Of a stretch of 64,000 bases of DNA, positions 48,840-60,562 are shown in pieces. The DNA comes from Microvelia longipes (taxonomy: Eukaryota > Arthropoda > Insecta > Hemiptera > Veliidae): NCBI GenBank assembly GCA_018340805.1, contig JACMZG010000008.1, positions 55,552,155-55,616,154 of the forward strand, given 5' to 3'. A program made the position numbers and the translations under genes. How positions within the stretch are numbered: position 1 is the first letter of the stretch; each line of letters begins with the position of its first letter. A model generated the notes under the pieces. That model was not told the origin of the DNA, made no database searches, and saw only the letters and a program-made list of their open reading frames with translations.

Positions 48840-50935
48840 AACATAAAATAAATAAATAAATAAATATCTATATTTGCAATAAGTATTTGACAATACAATA
48901 GCAATGCGTCACAACATTATAAAACATTTTTTTTAAACAATACAAACAAATAAACCTCCACGCTGACAAACTATATATTTAATCAATACTAAAATTATTT
49001 TTATAAAAACTCATGCATTATAAAAATCTGATATTTTATAAATAGGTTTTTCAATTAAAAGTTTATAACATGCATCAGAGAAGTCGTCCTTATCCTCTAT
49101 ACTTTTTATTTTTCCGACAAAGCATTAAATAATTTAATAGCAGTGTACTTTTGACTTTGTTCATATTTAGTTGTACGATGCTTTTCAACTAAAAAATTGT
49201 TCTTATGCCTCGTGTTGTATTTATGTACATCTGCATGTTTTTGCAACTATTTTTAATTAAATGCATTTGTTTTAAATTTCTATAGATGTACAAACCTGTT
49301 ATCGTCAATAGTTTTAGCTTTGGAAAAATTTTCTTACAACTAGCTCTAGGGGGTGCATTATAAATTAATCTAATAATTTTCTTCTGTGCCCTTAAAACCT
49401 TACTGGCTTTTGTTGAGTTGCCCCAAATTTCCACTCCGTAAAGTTTTGAAGTCACAAGACCATGATATATTTGTATTAATTCGTGCAAATTTTAAATATT
49501 TTTTTAAGTGCTTTAGAATATAGTAGCTTGAATTAAGTTTTTTTATTATGGATTCTATGTGTTCTCCCAATCAATATTTCTGTCAATATTTAAGCCTAAA
49601 AACTTAGCTCCTCTACATTCGGTAAGTATTTTATTATTATATTTTATTTCATTGTTGTTTTCAAATTTACCTACTTTCATAACCTCTGTTTTTAACTCAT
49701 TTAATACTAATTTATTTACTTTTACCCATTGTTTCAGCTGGTTTAGAACTCTATTACTCCTGTGAGATATTTCTACCTCATCGGATCCTCTCACAATGAT
49801 TGTTAGATCATCAGCGAATAAGATGCAGTCATCAGCCTCAGATAATGCATCTGGTAGATCATTTATATAAAGGGAAAAAAGTAGAGGCCCTAAAATACTC
49901 CCTTGAGGCACTCCCCTCAAAATGTCTTCAAAAGTAGATTTAATTTCCCCATAATCATCTTCAATAGCAGTGCATTGTTTTGTTATTTAAATAGTCTCTA
50001 ATAGTATCATGCATTTTACCCCTGATTCCTAACTTGTATAATTTCTTTAATAACAAATAATGATCTACCAGATCAAATGCTTTTGACATGTCAACAACAA
50101 CAACTATACATTTTTTCTTTGCTTCTAAACTCTCATGAAATTGATTTGTAATATATCTCAAGGCTGAAATAGTTGATTTATTTTTCTGTAACCATGCTGA
50201 CAATTACTTAAAATACTAAATTTTCTAAAAATGGATAAACCCTTTCATGTATGGCTCTTTCAAAAATTTTGGATAGTATTGGCAACATGGCAACAGGTCT
50301 ATAGTTCCCTAAATGATTTCTTTCCCCTTTGTTTTTGTACAATGGTACTAACTTACCAACTTTTAATTTATCTATGAAAATCCCATTTTCCAGCATGCAA
50401 TTTATTAAATATGTTAAAGGTGTTAAAAGAAAAGGAGAAATCTGTTTGAAAAGTCTATTGTTTAAACCATAAATGTCAAAGCTAGTTTTATTTTTCATTT
50501 TAGAAATTAATTTTTTTACTTCTTCAACACTAAAATGTTTTGTAAAAATAGATTTTTCAAAGGTTTCTAATTTATCTAAGTAATGGTTTATCTCAACCTG
50601 ATCTACAGTTTCAGGTTGAGCATCTGGCAATTCTTTGAAATACTTATTAAAAGCTTTAGCTATACCCGTTGAATTTCTGCATACTTCCCCTGTAGATAAT
50701 ACAATTTCTTCAATTTTTTTACAATTACTAGTCTCATTTTTAGATTTTTTAACTATTTTCCACAACTCTTTTGAGTTGTTGGTATTTGAATTATCACTAA
50801 TCTTATTAATGTTTTCTCTCATTTCTAGCTTATAGAAAGCCTTTACTGTTTGTTTATATGTTTTCTTATATTTTTTATAAAAATCTATAATTGTAGGATC
50901 AGCTTTTTTTAACTTAGGAACAAGTTAGGATTAGT
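48840..50935 (-). pseudogene. Jockey-like LINE ORF2, 5'-truncated and frameshifted
   Basis: Four consecutive minus-strand frames make up one reverse transcriptase. 50208-50822 (open to about 50935) has the linker, KLVPLYKNKGERNHLGNYRP and AMLPILSKIFERAIHER. 49961-50203 has VVVDMSKAFDLVDHYLLLKK. 49555-49920 has RGVPQGSILGPLLFSLYIND and CILFADDLTII with the catalytic F-A-D-D. 49189-49488 holds the C-terminal VTSKLYGVEIWGNSTKASKV block. The endonuclease domain is absent. The 3' end is a TTTA-repeat tail (plus strand AAATAAATAAATAAAT at about 48846). Only three breaks separate the frames, so the insertion is moderately young. Confidence 0.85.
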
Positions 50936-50967
50936 GATAATGTACCGTTTAACAGCATACCAATGTT

Positions 50968-51905
50968 GCTACATCCTAATAATAATAATCAACTTTTTTC
51001 TTGTGGTGACGAAAAGAAGTCCTCTGGTAAATATTCGTTGACTACCTAAAATGGTTTGAATTTTAAAAACTTCCTAGCAGGAAAACTTGTACTATCAATT
51101 TATATTTATTGTTTTAAAAAAATCTGAGGGTTGACAAGATCTTGATTGCCTCCAACCATGTGGGACTCATATACAAGTACAACTACTGGATAGCACATTC
51201 GCTATACAACCGCCTTCATCAAATTCTACGACCGAGTCCTCCCCTATAGCATTGGATCAGTCCACTTATGTAAAATTACTCCCGCCTCGCTATTACTCTA
51301 CTAAACGCTACATACCATCTACAAATTCTGCGAATTTAGTTATTAGGGAATTTAAATACTGTACTCTAAAACAAACAATAAAAACTCAATTTGTATTGGT
51401 TACGTGCTTTTTAGTAAATAGTTTTAAAAATAAAGTGGCACAAATTACCCTAAATCAATAAATAAAATATGGCTCCGGTTTACACAAAATAAATATTGTA
51501 TGCTTTTGCCAATAAAGAATTTGTTTAAAAAAAAGTAAATAGTTTTGTTTTAGAGATTTGGTCTCTTGGTTAATACTTTAATTTCATTTGGCATCAAGCG
51601 ATTTTCGGGTTGCTTAAATTTTCTTTTAAAATTTAAATTAGAACATGAACTTATATTATGACTAAACACAAATGCTATAGTAGAAACATATAAACCTCTT
51701 GACATTTTATGCCATTTAAAAAGCATGTCAGATAGACTTTGAATTCTTTACTGTCTGAATAATGAAAACTTGTATAAAAATATATTTGATATATTTCTAC
51801 TGAATTAGATAGCACTAGCAGGAGAGTTAATTGTGATGAGGCAATTTACTTGATGAAATATTTAATAAGAACATAATAAAGACAAGTAAAGTAATGTAAA
51901 AGCTT
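50968..51905. repeat. Duplicated block X, copy 2
   Basis: It matches block X copy 1 along its length but carries an extra segment of about 100 bp at roughly 51137-51245 and a 108-bp insertion at 51426-51533. Confidence 0.9.
51426..51533 (+). mobile_element. 108-bp retroposed LINE/SINE tail with 13-bp target duplication
   Basis: It is flanked by AGTAAATAGTTTT on both sides (51413-51425 and 51534-51546). It ends with an AATAAAG signal and an A-run. The paralogous block X copy 1 has a single version of that word at about 47799-47811, which is the empty site. It is a 5'-truncated product of target-primed reverse transcription. Confidence 0.85.
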
Positions 51906-53449
51906 TGCTAATATAAAGGCTGAGTAATTGGTATGCAAAGCTTCACAATGCCTTTTTTAGTTCGTTTTTTCAATGTGCACCTCTGTTTTTATTGATATTG
52001 TTTCAGCCTACCAGTCAGAACATAAAATGTATAAATTAGTAGTAGAACCAAATAGTCTTCCACCATACTTTCATAAATATTTTATCTCGCTTTTTTATCT
52101 GAATACAATACATTTTTAAAGAATTTTTAATAAATAAACATTCTAAACAAACTATTGTGGATCCAATTGGTTGTAAGGGATCCTCACTTCGCTCAAAAAT
52201 ATAACACTTAATTGAATGTACTCGGCCTTGCCTGGATCCAAATCGGTGTCTATTCCTCGAGTATCGCTAGTTATACTTGCTAGAACGCAGTTATAGTGAA
52301 GTTAAACTTCACAAACCAAATAATATTGATAGAGTTCTTCGAGGGTGAATTTTAATAATATCCTAGCCCTTTAGGGCTATTGCTTAGTATTACTTGTATG
52401 TTGAATAAATCTGAATGAAGCACAATGGTCGAACTAAACGGTCCGTAGGGCTATAAACTAGTCTTCTATATTCTATTCCTATGGTTACTACCATAGGAAA
52501 TTATATTATTAAGAGCCTCTAAGGTAGAAAATTTATGGTTATTGTTTTTGAGTTGCGTTCTTTATTCTTAATAAGTTCGGTTAAAATGTCCTGTTAGCTA
52601 GATTTTGGTTCGCATTATGAGTGCTTTTTGGCCAATTTTTCTACAGAGGCTGGGTATGATGTAGTATGTCTATTTAGGTGCTTTCCAGACTGATTTTATT
52701 GTGCGCTATACGTTAAACTTATTCACCTGTGGCGATGCCAAGAACAGAGGATGTATGATTCGAGTCTTCAGTTAACTCGCCTTGGGAGTAACACTCTTAC
52801 CACTTTTTCTGCCTAACCTCAAAGTTCCTCCTCGGTGATTTTACACCAAATTTTGCGACCAATATCTGGTCCAGCATCGTCAGTTTTACTCTATGGACTT
52901 CCATAATGTGTGTCATAGCATCTTTGCTTTAACCGATTGTGCCCAAATCTTTCAACTTAGTTGAGCTGTTCTTCGCCATTGACATCACATCACTAAGGCT
53001 TGAGCTAGAAGTTAGAGAGCCAGATCGTCTCGTACCTCTTCTCCCGCAACAATATGATTAATCTCTTTCGATTTCGGGGTTTTATCTCACGACGATGAGG
53101 CTTTTCTTCGTATTATTCTCATTTTTTAAATTCCAATCCTCAATAATATGTAAAAGAATTCACATACTTTGGAGTGTCGTTTTCAAGTTTAGCAAAATTC
53201 TCTTTACCGTCCATAGAATCTATTTCCATGAGAAACATAGCACTTGGCTAAACAAAAACTATCCTTATGAAATCAAAATATGACTTACATTAAACCAAAG
53301 TAACTTTATTTAATTCTATTGTTTCCTCTACACTTTTATACGCTTCTTAACTTTGGGTTCTTAGATATAATAAACAATTTGAATGAGTCTATTCTGAATT
53401 TTTTTTAAGTTTTGGCCTCTACTTTAACAGTACTACACCTCCACTTACA
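51906..53449. other. Intron filler with possible degenerate element frames
   Basis: A perfect hairpin CCTATGGT-TACT-ACCATAGG lies at 52481-52500. Around 52700-53110 the composition is less AT-biased, and a minus-strand translation gives broken pieces such as SLSDVMSMAKNSSTKLKDLG and VHRVKLTMLDQILVAKFG. These look like a decayed element protein of unknown type. Confidence 0.35.
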
Positions 53450-53465
53450 CACACTTCCCAGATAG

Positions 53466-54028
53466 ACACTACATTACTATTATTACACTATATGGTAAGA
53501 CTTCCCAGAATAGACACTATTATTACACACTATATGGTAAGACTCCAGAATAGACACTATTATTACACACTACAGACTTCCAGAATAGACCTATTATTAC
53601 ACACTATATGGTAAGACTTCCCAGAATAGACACTATTATTACACACTGCATGGTAAGACTTTCCAGAATAGACACTATTATTACACACTACATGGTAAGA
53701 CTTCCCAGAATAGACACTATTATTACACCTATGTAAGACTTCCCAGATAGACACTATTTTACACACTGCATGGTAAGACTTTCCAGAATAGACCTATTAT
53801 TACACACTACATGGTAAGACTTCCCAGAATAGACACTATTATTACACACTATATGGTAAGACTTCCCAGAATAGACACTATTATTACACACTGCATGGTA
53901 AGACTTTCCAGAATAGACACTATTATTACACACATGGTAAGACTTCCCAGAATAGATACTATTATTACACACTACGTGGTAAGACTTCCCAGAATAGACA
54001 CTATTATTACACACTACATGGTAAGACC
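53466..54028. repeat. 42-bp minisatellite, about 14 units
   Basis: The unit is TATGGTAAGACTTCCCAGAA followed by TAGACACTATTATTACACAC and two more bases. Several units have small deletions. Since 42 is divisible by three, both strands give long repetitive frames (14-residue periods, for example MVRLPRIDTIITHY), which are not genes. Confidence 0.95.
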
Positions 54029-54633
54029 AGTAGATTCCAAAATATTCAAATGAATTATCTTTGTTTTGGCTAATATTCTGAGTATGAGTGATTCTAGACT
54101 CCTTAAATTTTGCAACCAATCTCTTCTTTATTTTAACCTCGCGTTCATTTTCAGGCCATACAGTTGGAAAGATATTTGTGTGTTAAATTATAGCGAACAC
54201 TCTTGAAACTTTTTTTGGGTTCGTCCACAAAAGCTGGACGAAATTAGACCAGCCCAAAGAGATTGTCTAATTTCAGGGAATCCTGAGATCTACCACGGTT
54301 AAATTATCTCGTTGGTTTATTACCCTCAGAGATATTTGACTTAAACTTTTACTCTTCCTTCTTTTTTTTTGTTTAAATACATCGCTACTCTAGTTTGAAA
54401 AGTCAAGAATGCATTTAGCTGAAAAGTATCAGACTAAAATCCATAGTTGCTTTACCTGTTTCTTCTAAAAATGTAAAAACATTTATGCCTCTAAAGAGTC
54501 TAAAAGTAACAGTATTCTACGAGTTTGTACATATCAGAATAAATTTCGTCAATAAATTTTCCACAAACAGTTAACTTCGTAGCAAGATTCGATTCGAGAA
54601 ACACTTCGATAGTATCGAGTGCCATGCGCATGG

Positions 54634-54693
<60 letters not shown>

Positions 54694-57058
54694 CATTCTA
54701 ATAAGGAAGACAAAGGGAATTTATCCCCCTGCTAACCCCTTCCATTCCACTCGTCTAAACAACCTTCTAAAGCGTAATTGTTTTATGAAAATTTACTAAA
54801 ATTACGCCTTCATACTTCTTCCTATCCACAAAATCCAATTTTGATCACCCGAAATAAATATATGATGGAGAGTGACCCAATAAATAAATATTAAATAAAT
54901 AAATATTTAAACACTGAAAACAATTTTATCATCTATTGACCATCTAAACAGTATTTGATGGACGACAGATTGACTCGATTTTGAGCTTCTTACTTAGTTC
55001 TAGCTTTAAGCAAAATCAAATTAATGTCAGCAAAGGCCTTGACGATAACATGATCAGGGAAAACTGATATCATCAATTGATTAAACTTGAGTTTCTAAGT
55101 TTTTTACTTTGATGTTACATAATCTCTCAGAACATCATCGGGTCTTGAATCATGATAATTGAAGAAACTTAGTTGCTATAATAGCGCATTTTTTTGTAAA
55201 CTTTGCAAGGCAATCGTTGTCTTTAAGTTCTTCCTGAACTGACGGCCTCCATGCCAAGGCAAATGCACCTTTGGCATCCAGCGCTTTTATAATGACTACT
55301 TATTTGCCATCTGAACTGGTTCGAACAAAACTCTTAGCACTAATTTGTACATAAGTCCTTTATTCAGGAGTAAACCCGTGTCGATTTAAGCTGAGAATAC
55401 TCCTTTTTACATAAAATGCTGCATAAGCTGATTACAATTTTTCTGCTATCTGTTTGGCTTGCATTATACATTAAATGATGATTAAAAGCATTCTTGCTTT
55501 ATTCGATATCAGTATTTTTTTTAATTAATAAAATTGCTTCATACAGAATAAAAATAGTGTTCCTTTAATAGTGGTTTTGTGGTTTAAGTTTAGTGCATAT
55601 CTAAAATATTTTCTTAAATTAATTAAACCACGAAAACCTAATTTCTTTGGTTACTTGGAAAACTTGCACGCTATGGTAAACCACAAGAATCGAATACTAC
55701 ATTTTTTGTATGTTTTATTAATACTGACACCTTAATAAGCTTTTAAGCTTGTGTGTGTTTCATGTTTTTTGTAAAAAAAAAATCGTTGAAATGCATCCAT
55801 TGCTTTTATTGCTGATTAATTCTCTGTAAAGGCAGCATCTTGTGCAGATCCTAAACAAATGACACGCATGTAGGAGTTTGGTTACACAACGATTTCAGTA
55901 AGATTAAGTATAACTTTTGTCATTTTATTGACAAATAAAATGACTGTTTTCTTTTATTTGAGGTTAGCTTAGTTTTTCTTGTGATATTAATGACGAGTGT
56001 TGGTAACTTACTGACAGTAAATCGTTATTATATGAATAGTTTAAAACACGTGTAAATATTTATGTCGAATATTTATGCATATGGACCTTGCATATACATT
56101 CAAGGTCCATTTCATGTATATGCAATGTAAGTTGCATATACATTCTTTATTGTGTTACATGAATAAAGAAAAAATATTATGATACCTTATTATTGTTATA
56201 TGAATAATGAGATGATATTAATATATCTGTATGAAGTGAATCATTATTATATGAATAATGAGGAAATATTATAACTTGAGTTTATTGACTATAATATCTT
56301 TATAATATGTGTGAAAACGCCGTTTTAGATGATTTCAAATTTCAAATTTTTAAATAGCCATAACTTGCTTAATAATAATGGTACAACCTTGAAATTAGTG
56401 TCTACTCCCCCACACTAAGAACGGCTAACAATCTGGTATACATTATCTTGCGGGGAAAAATGTCTAAAATACGGTTTTCGGTAATATTGCCAGAATGGCG
56501 GTAATTTTAAATTCGGTAACAATGGATTAACATTTAAAACTTGATTATTAAAGTTATTTCTTACCGCGATTCTTCCGATTAATATTCAAAATTTGATTTT
56601 AAGTCATTTAATTCTTGCTCCTTTCCTTGGTGTAATCTTTTTTTTGTGATAATACTTTATAATTAAAGTATTGTCGGTCATCTAAGTACTATTGGTCTTT
56701 TGGTATATGCAGGCATATTTTCAGTATCTTCTAACTAGTCTATCATAGTTTAAATCAAAGTTGAACTTGTATAATCTGTTTGATTTATTTTCTTTATTAG
56801 AGCTTGTATTTGATGAGTATTTAATTTTCTTTTCTGCGCATCAGCCATAAGTATTTTCTCAGCTTTTTAAAACCTTCTACAGAAATGCCGCGGATTGGTG
56901 TGGTTTGCGATTCGATTTTTTGCGATCCACATTTTATAAGAAAAGTTTTAAAGATTTATTTAAAGATTTTTTTTATTTTAAGAAGTTTTATTTAAAGATT
57001 TTTAATTTATGATGATTTTTTATGATATTATATATCATAGTTAGTGCCAAACTCTAAC
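54029..57058. other. Intron filler with (AT)n and inverted repeats
   Basis: Contents: an (AT)n tract at about 54634-54691; a nested inverted-repeat structure at 56081-56142; and repeated TTATATGAATAATGAG words at about 56190-56265. No conserved coding frame. Confidence 0.5.
56081..56142. repeat. Overlapping alternative hairpins
   Basis: ATGGACCTTG (56081-56090) pairs perfectly with CAAGGTCCAT (56101-56110). TTGCATATACA (56089-56099) pairs perfectly with TGTATATGCAA (56115-56125), which can also pair with a second TTGCATATACA (56132-56142). The stems exclude one another. Confidence 0.85.
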
Positions 57059-57090
57059 AGCTCTCAAATAACAGCTGTTATTTGAGAGCT
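57059..57090. repeat. Perfect 32-bp palindrome
   Basis: AGCTCTCAAATAACAG is followed without spacer by its exact reverse complement. A degraded third copy, AAATAACAGCACTCAAAT, follows at 57093-57110. It may be two fused transposon ends. Confidence 0.9.
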
Positions 57091-57129
57091 TAAATAACAG
57101 CACTCAAATAATTTTAAAATCTTGTGAAC

Positions 57130-58190
57130 TTTATGAAGTCAATAATGGTAGTTCCGTTTAAAATCTTCAGCAGTCGAAAAATGTATTATATTATCTAAAT
57201 TTTTAGATGTAACAGTTGGAAATGATCGAGCCTTACTAACCAATGTTTCGATTATAAGTTCTGGCTGCCTGAATCTCGTCTCTAAATTTTTTGAAATTGT
57301 ATTTAAATTTAATTACGGTTGAAACAAATATTTGGCAGCTAATAAAGCCTTATCCGTCAGTGATTTATATATCAACCTCACCGTGTTTTCCTCGTCGTTA
57401 AATTTACACTTTTCACGTGATGACCTACCTGTACAACGAAATAAACATTGGTCAATCCTCCGGATTGTCTGAAAGTTATCGTCCTGATATTTGTTAATCT
57501 AAAGATTTCTCCAAAGGCCAATTTTGCAAGTGATTGGAAAGCTTGTGTCAATAGTCGATGAATCATCAAAAATACTAACATTTTCCTTACCACGCCAAGG
57601 AGTATCACCACTGGGTGATTCCTCCTATCAAGACTGCCAAGTCACTTTAACCAGTATGAGCACTATGTCAAATACATTTATTGCAGACAATACTCAAAAA
57701 AGTTAAAAACATGTAATGCTGCTTAGTTTCGCTCCGCCATCGGTTTTTCTTTATGGATTTCATTGTTATCTTGTCGTCAATTCTTCTTGTCCTCGCTATT
57801 TCTTGTGGAAATATTATGTTGCGAATAATCGCTTATTGCTGTTTCTCTTTGTCCAGTTTTTATTGGCATGACTAAATTTATATTGGCTAAAGTTTCGTTA
57901 AAATTGTCTGCAAATTTAATTTTTTCAGGTTCGTTTAACCAAGGTTGTACATATTCCAAATAAAGCATTTCTATATTCACATCAACCGAACTATTACTAA
58001 CTGAGCTAGCTTTAGAACTTCTAGGTCTAATGGATACAGCCTTAATAGCAGTTTCGACTTCAACTAATGCTATTTGTCTATCAATCTCATTCTTTCTAAT
58101 TTCACCTCGTTCTCTTTCAAGTTGCGTGAGTCTCTCAAGTCGTCTAACTCTAATTCACGCTATCTTTTAAATGCGTAAAAGTAAAAAGCA
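57130..58190 (-). pseudogene. BEL/Pao gag remnant (DUF1759-like)
   Basis: Minus-strand frames in order give RLTQLERERGEIRKNEIDRQ with a following IALVEVETAI (about 58150-58060), the 67-residue frame 57777-57980 with EYVQPWLNEP, and then, shifted, RLIYKSLTDKALLAAKYLF, NLETRFRQPELIIETLVSKA and RSFPTVTSKNLDNIIHFSTA (about 57350-57150). A Glu/Arg-rich coil followed by an E-x-L-x-x-RFGRPE-x-L-I-E and LPP-x...L-x-x-L-I-x-F-A pattern is the BEL/Pao gag (DUF1759) signature. Stops and shifts are numerous. It lies on the same strand as the BEL/Pao integrase 15 kb downstream. Confidence 0.65.
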
Positions 58191-58350
58191 AATTTTATTG
58201 TTCGGGGTTTATCGATTGACATATATAACAAAATATAAACAAATCACGTTTTTTGACTTAAACATTAAAAAACATTAGCATACAGTGTAACATTGTTAGT
58301 TACATTGTTACAAAATTAGCATACATTCATACATAGGAAATTAGCTAACA

Positions 58351-58385
58351 TTGTGGCATTATGCCACAAGGAGGTGCAAAGCACC
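58351..58385. repeat. Pair of three-base-loop hairpins
   Basis: TTGTGGCA-TTA-TGCCACAA (58351-58369) is followed by GGTGC-AAA-GCACC (58373-58385). The order TGTGGC...GCCACA, then AGGAGG, then a second hairpin, repeats the layout at 24365-24412. Confidence 0.8.
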
Positions 58386-59479
58386 AAGGCCTCGGAATTG
58401 GCTTGTTTGAAATATCTTAAATTTAGTTGGACTTTAGAGGAGTCGGGGTTATTGTTAGTTTAGGATTTATTCACTTTTGGAGTGGAAGATACAACTAACA
58501 TGTTGTTGTTGGCCACAGCAAGAACAAACCGCTATATTCCTTGAATAAACTTTGGAAGTCTAATCCACCACAAATGTTAGTTTTTCCAATCATATTCAAT
58601 CAATTATTCTCATCCATCTCGAGCTATAAAATTTATTTAATTAAAAAAAAATATTCATAGACCAACATCTGTTGCCCTTTGTTTATTTTATGTTAGTCAA
58701 ACACGAAGCCTATCTTGTTTTCAACTCTGCAAATATTATGTAATTTAATACAATAACTTATTCATTTTTATCCCTAATAGTTGTTTAAAGTATAAGTTTA
58801 TGTGTTGCTAATATTTATTTTATACCTCCCTTGAGTACTGGGAAAAACTTTAACATTTCCCACTCTTTCTATTCTTGTTTATTCTCAACAGAGAGTTTAA
58901 CCTGGTTTGTTTTTCATTATACTTCTCTCTTGGGACTTTTTCGCTACAACAGTTTATTTTTTGTTATTCTTTTTTAGAAAAAAATATTATTATTTTAAAG
59001 TAGTACCAGTGTTTAAATATTGGGTTAGATGGTAAACATGTGCATTTTTTAGATTGAAATTTTTAATAATAATAAATAAACATACTTTATTAAAAAATAT
59101 GTTTTCCTGTAGGGCTATTTTATGATTACCTTGAAGTAAATATTAGCTTGTTTTAATATAGATGTTAGCTTGTTTATTCATATTTTATTTTATTTTGCAG
59201 TTATGTTTAAATTAAAGTAAAATATTTTTCTTAAGGTCTACTTTGATCCAATACTTCTTGAATGCTGATCAAATTTGCTAGAGATTTAGTTATTTCAGAA
59301 CCCTTATTACTGCCGCAAAAATAATAATTTATATTTAAATTATTTCCAGTATGTTTCTAAAATTACTCCTCTTTAATATAGAGAGGGTAGAGATTAGGTT
59401 TGTAGGGTATAACATCATATATATGTGATATGATACGTGTACAGTTTTAGCAAATTTCCTTCGGAAATTGCTTTCAATA
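58386..59479. other. AT-rich intron filler
   Basis: No conserved frame, RNA gene or repeat was recognised. Confidence 0.5.
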
Positions 59480-59695
59480 CACGCACACACACACACACGG
59501 GAACCACCTCGGGTGGTAGTAGCAACCGTTACGCTCAAAGTGATTCTAAAGTTGGCGATAATTTATCTAAACAATAATCTTTATAAACTGAGAGCGTAAC
59601 CTGGGATGCGAACCCCAGACTCCGTGAGTGTCAAAGGTCAGTGTAAAGACTAACGCCTTAACGACCTCGGCCACGGAGGTGGCTTTGAGCGGATT
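59480..59695 (-). mobile_element. tRNA-derived SINE
   Basis: On the minus strand, an A-box TGGCCGAGGTCGTTAAGGCG (plus 59654-59673) and a B-box GGTTCGCATCC (plus 59604-59614) sit in a Ser/Leu-tRNA-like layout with a long variable region and a perfect T-stem CTGGG/CCCAG. The body continues to a small hairpin ACCACC-TCG-GGTGGT (about 59504-59518) and a (TG)n run ending near 59480. The body after the B-box and the simple-repeat tail mark it as a SINE rather than a tRNA gene. Confidence 0.65.
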
Positions 59696-59783
59696 ATTTT
59701 TTTAAAATTAAACTTGGTATAAAAATCAATGTTGTGGAGGACAGAAATACGAATTGAAAAACAGGTTTTCAAACTGACTGTTT

Positions 59784-60562
59784 GATTCAACCTGGAGCAG
59801 TATCATTACTACTTGTTACTCAATGTTTGATTTATTACCTTAGTGCTACCTGGACTACTTGTTATCTTGATTTATTACCTGGAGCAGTAGTTACTCAATT
59901 GTTGATTTATTACCTGGAGCAGTAGCATTACCTTGTTACTCAATTGTTTGATTTATTACTGGAGCAGCATACTACTTGTTACTCAATTGTTTGATTTATT
60001 AAGCAGTATCATTACTACTTGAGTTTGATTATTACCTGGAGCAGTAGCATTACTACTTGTTACTCAATTGTTTGATTTATTACTGGAGCAGTAGCTTACT
60101 ACTTGTTACTCAATTGTTTGATTTATTACCTGGAGCAGTAGCATTACTACTTGTTACTCAATTGTTTGATTTATTACCTGGAGCAGTAGCATTACTACTT
60201 GTTACTCAATTGTATTTGATTTATTACCTGGGCAGTAGCATTACTATTGTTACTCAATTGTTTGATTTATTACCTGGAGCAGTTCATTACTACTTGTTGG
60301 AGCAGTACATTACTACTGTTATCAATTGTTTGATTTTTACCTGGAGCAGTAGCATTACTACTTGTTAATCAATTGTTTGATTATTACCTGGAGCAGTATC
60401 ATTACTACTTGTTACTCAATTGTTTGATTTATTACCTGTACTTGTTACTCAATTGTTTGATTATTACCTGGAGCAGTAGCATTACTACTTGTTACTCTGT
60501 AGTTGTTACTCAAATTGTTTGATTATTACCTCAGTAGCATTACTACTTGTTAATCAATTGTT
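59784..60562. repeat. 48-bp minisatellite, about 15 units
   Basis: The unit is ACTTGTTACTCAATTGTTTG, ATTTATTACCTGGAGCAGTA, GCATTACT. Units vary by short deletions. The 48-bp length is divisible by three and gives a phantom LLLVTQLFDLLPGAVA repeat frame at 60057-60368. The array ends 200 bp before the midasin exon. Confidence 0.95.

Noticed and set aside
51252..51461. 69-residue plus-strand frame
   Set aside because: It runs from block X into the 108-bp retroposed insertion, so it is a chance fusion.
53563..54119. Repetitive proteins on both strands
   Set aside because: They result from a 42-bp minisatellite whose period is a multiple of three.
59600..59692. Functional tRNA-Ser/Leu gene
   Set aside because: The anticodon and T-loops have irregular lengths and the body continues into a SINE tail.
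60057..60368. Leu-rich repeat protein
   Set aside because: It is the 48-bp minisatellite read in one frame; it has no start context and no conservation signal.
53466..60562. CRISPR-like arrays
   Set aside because: The minisatellite units are contiguous with no unique spacers, and the DNA is clearly eukaryotic.
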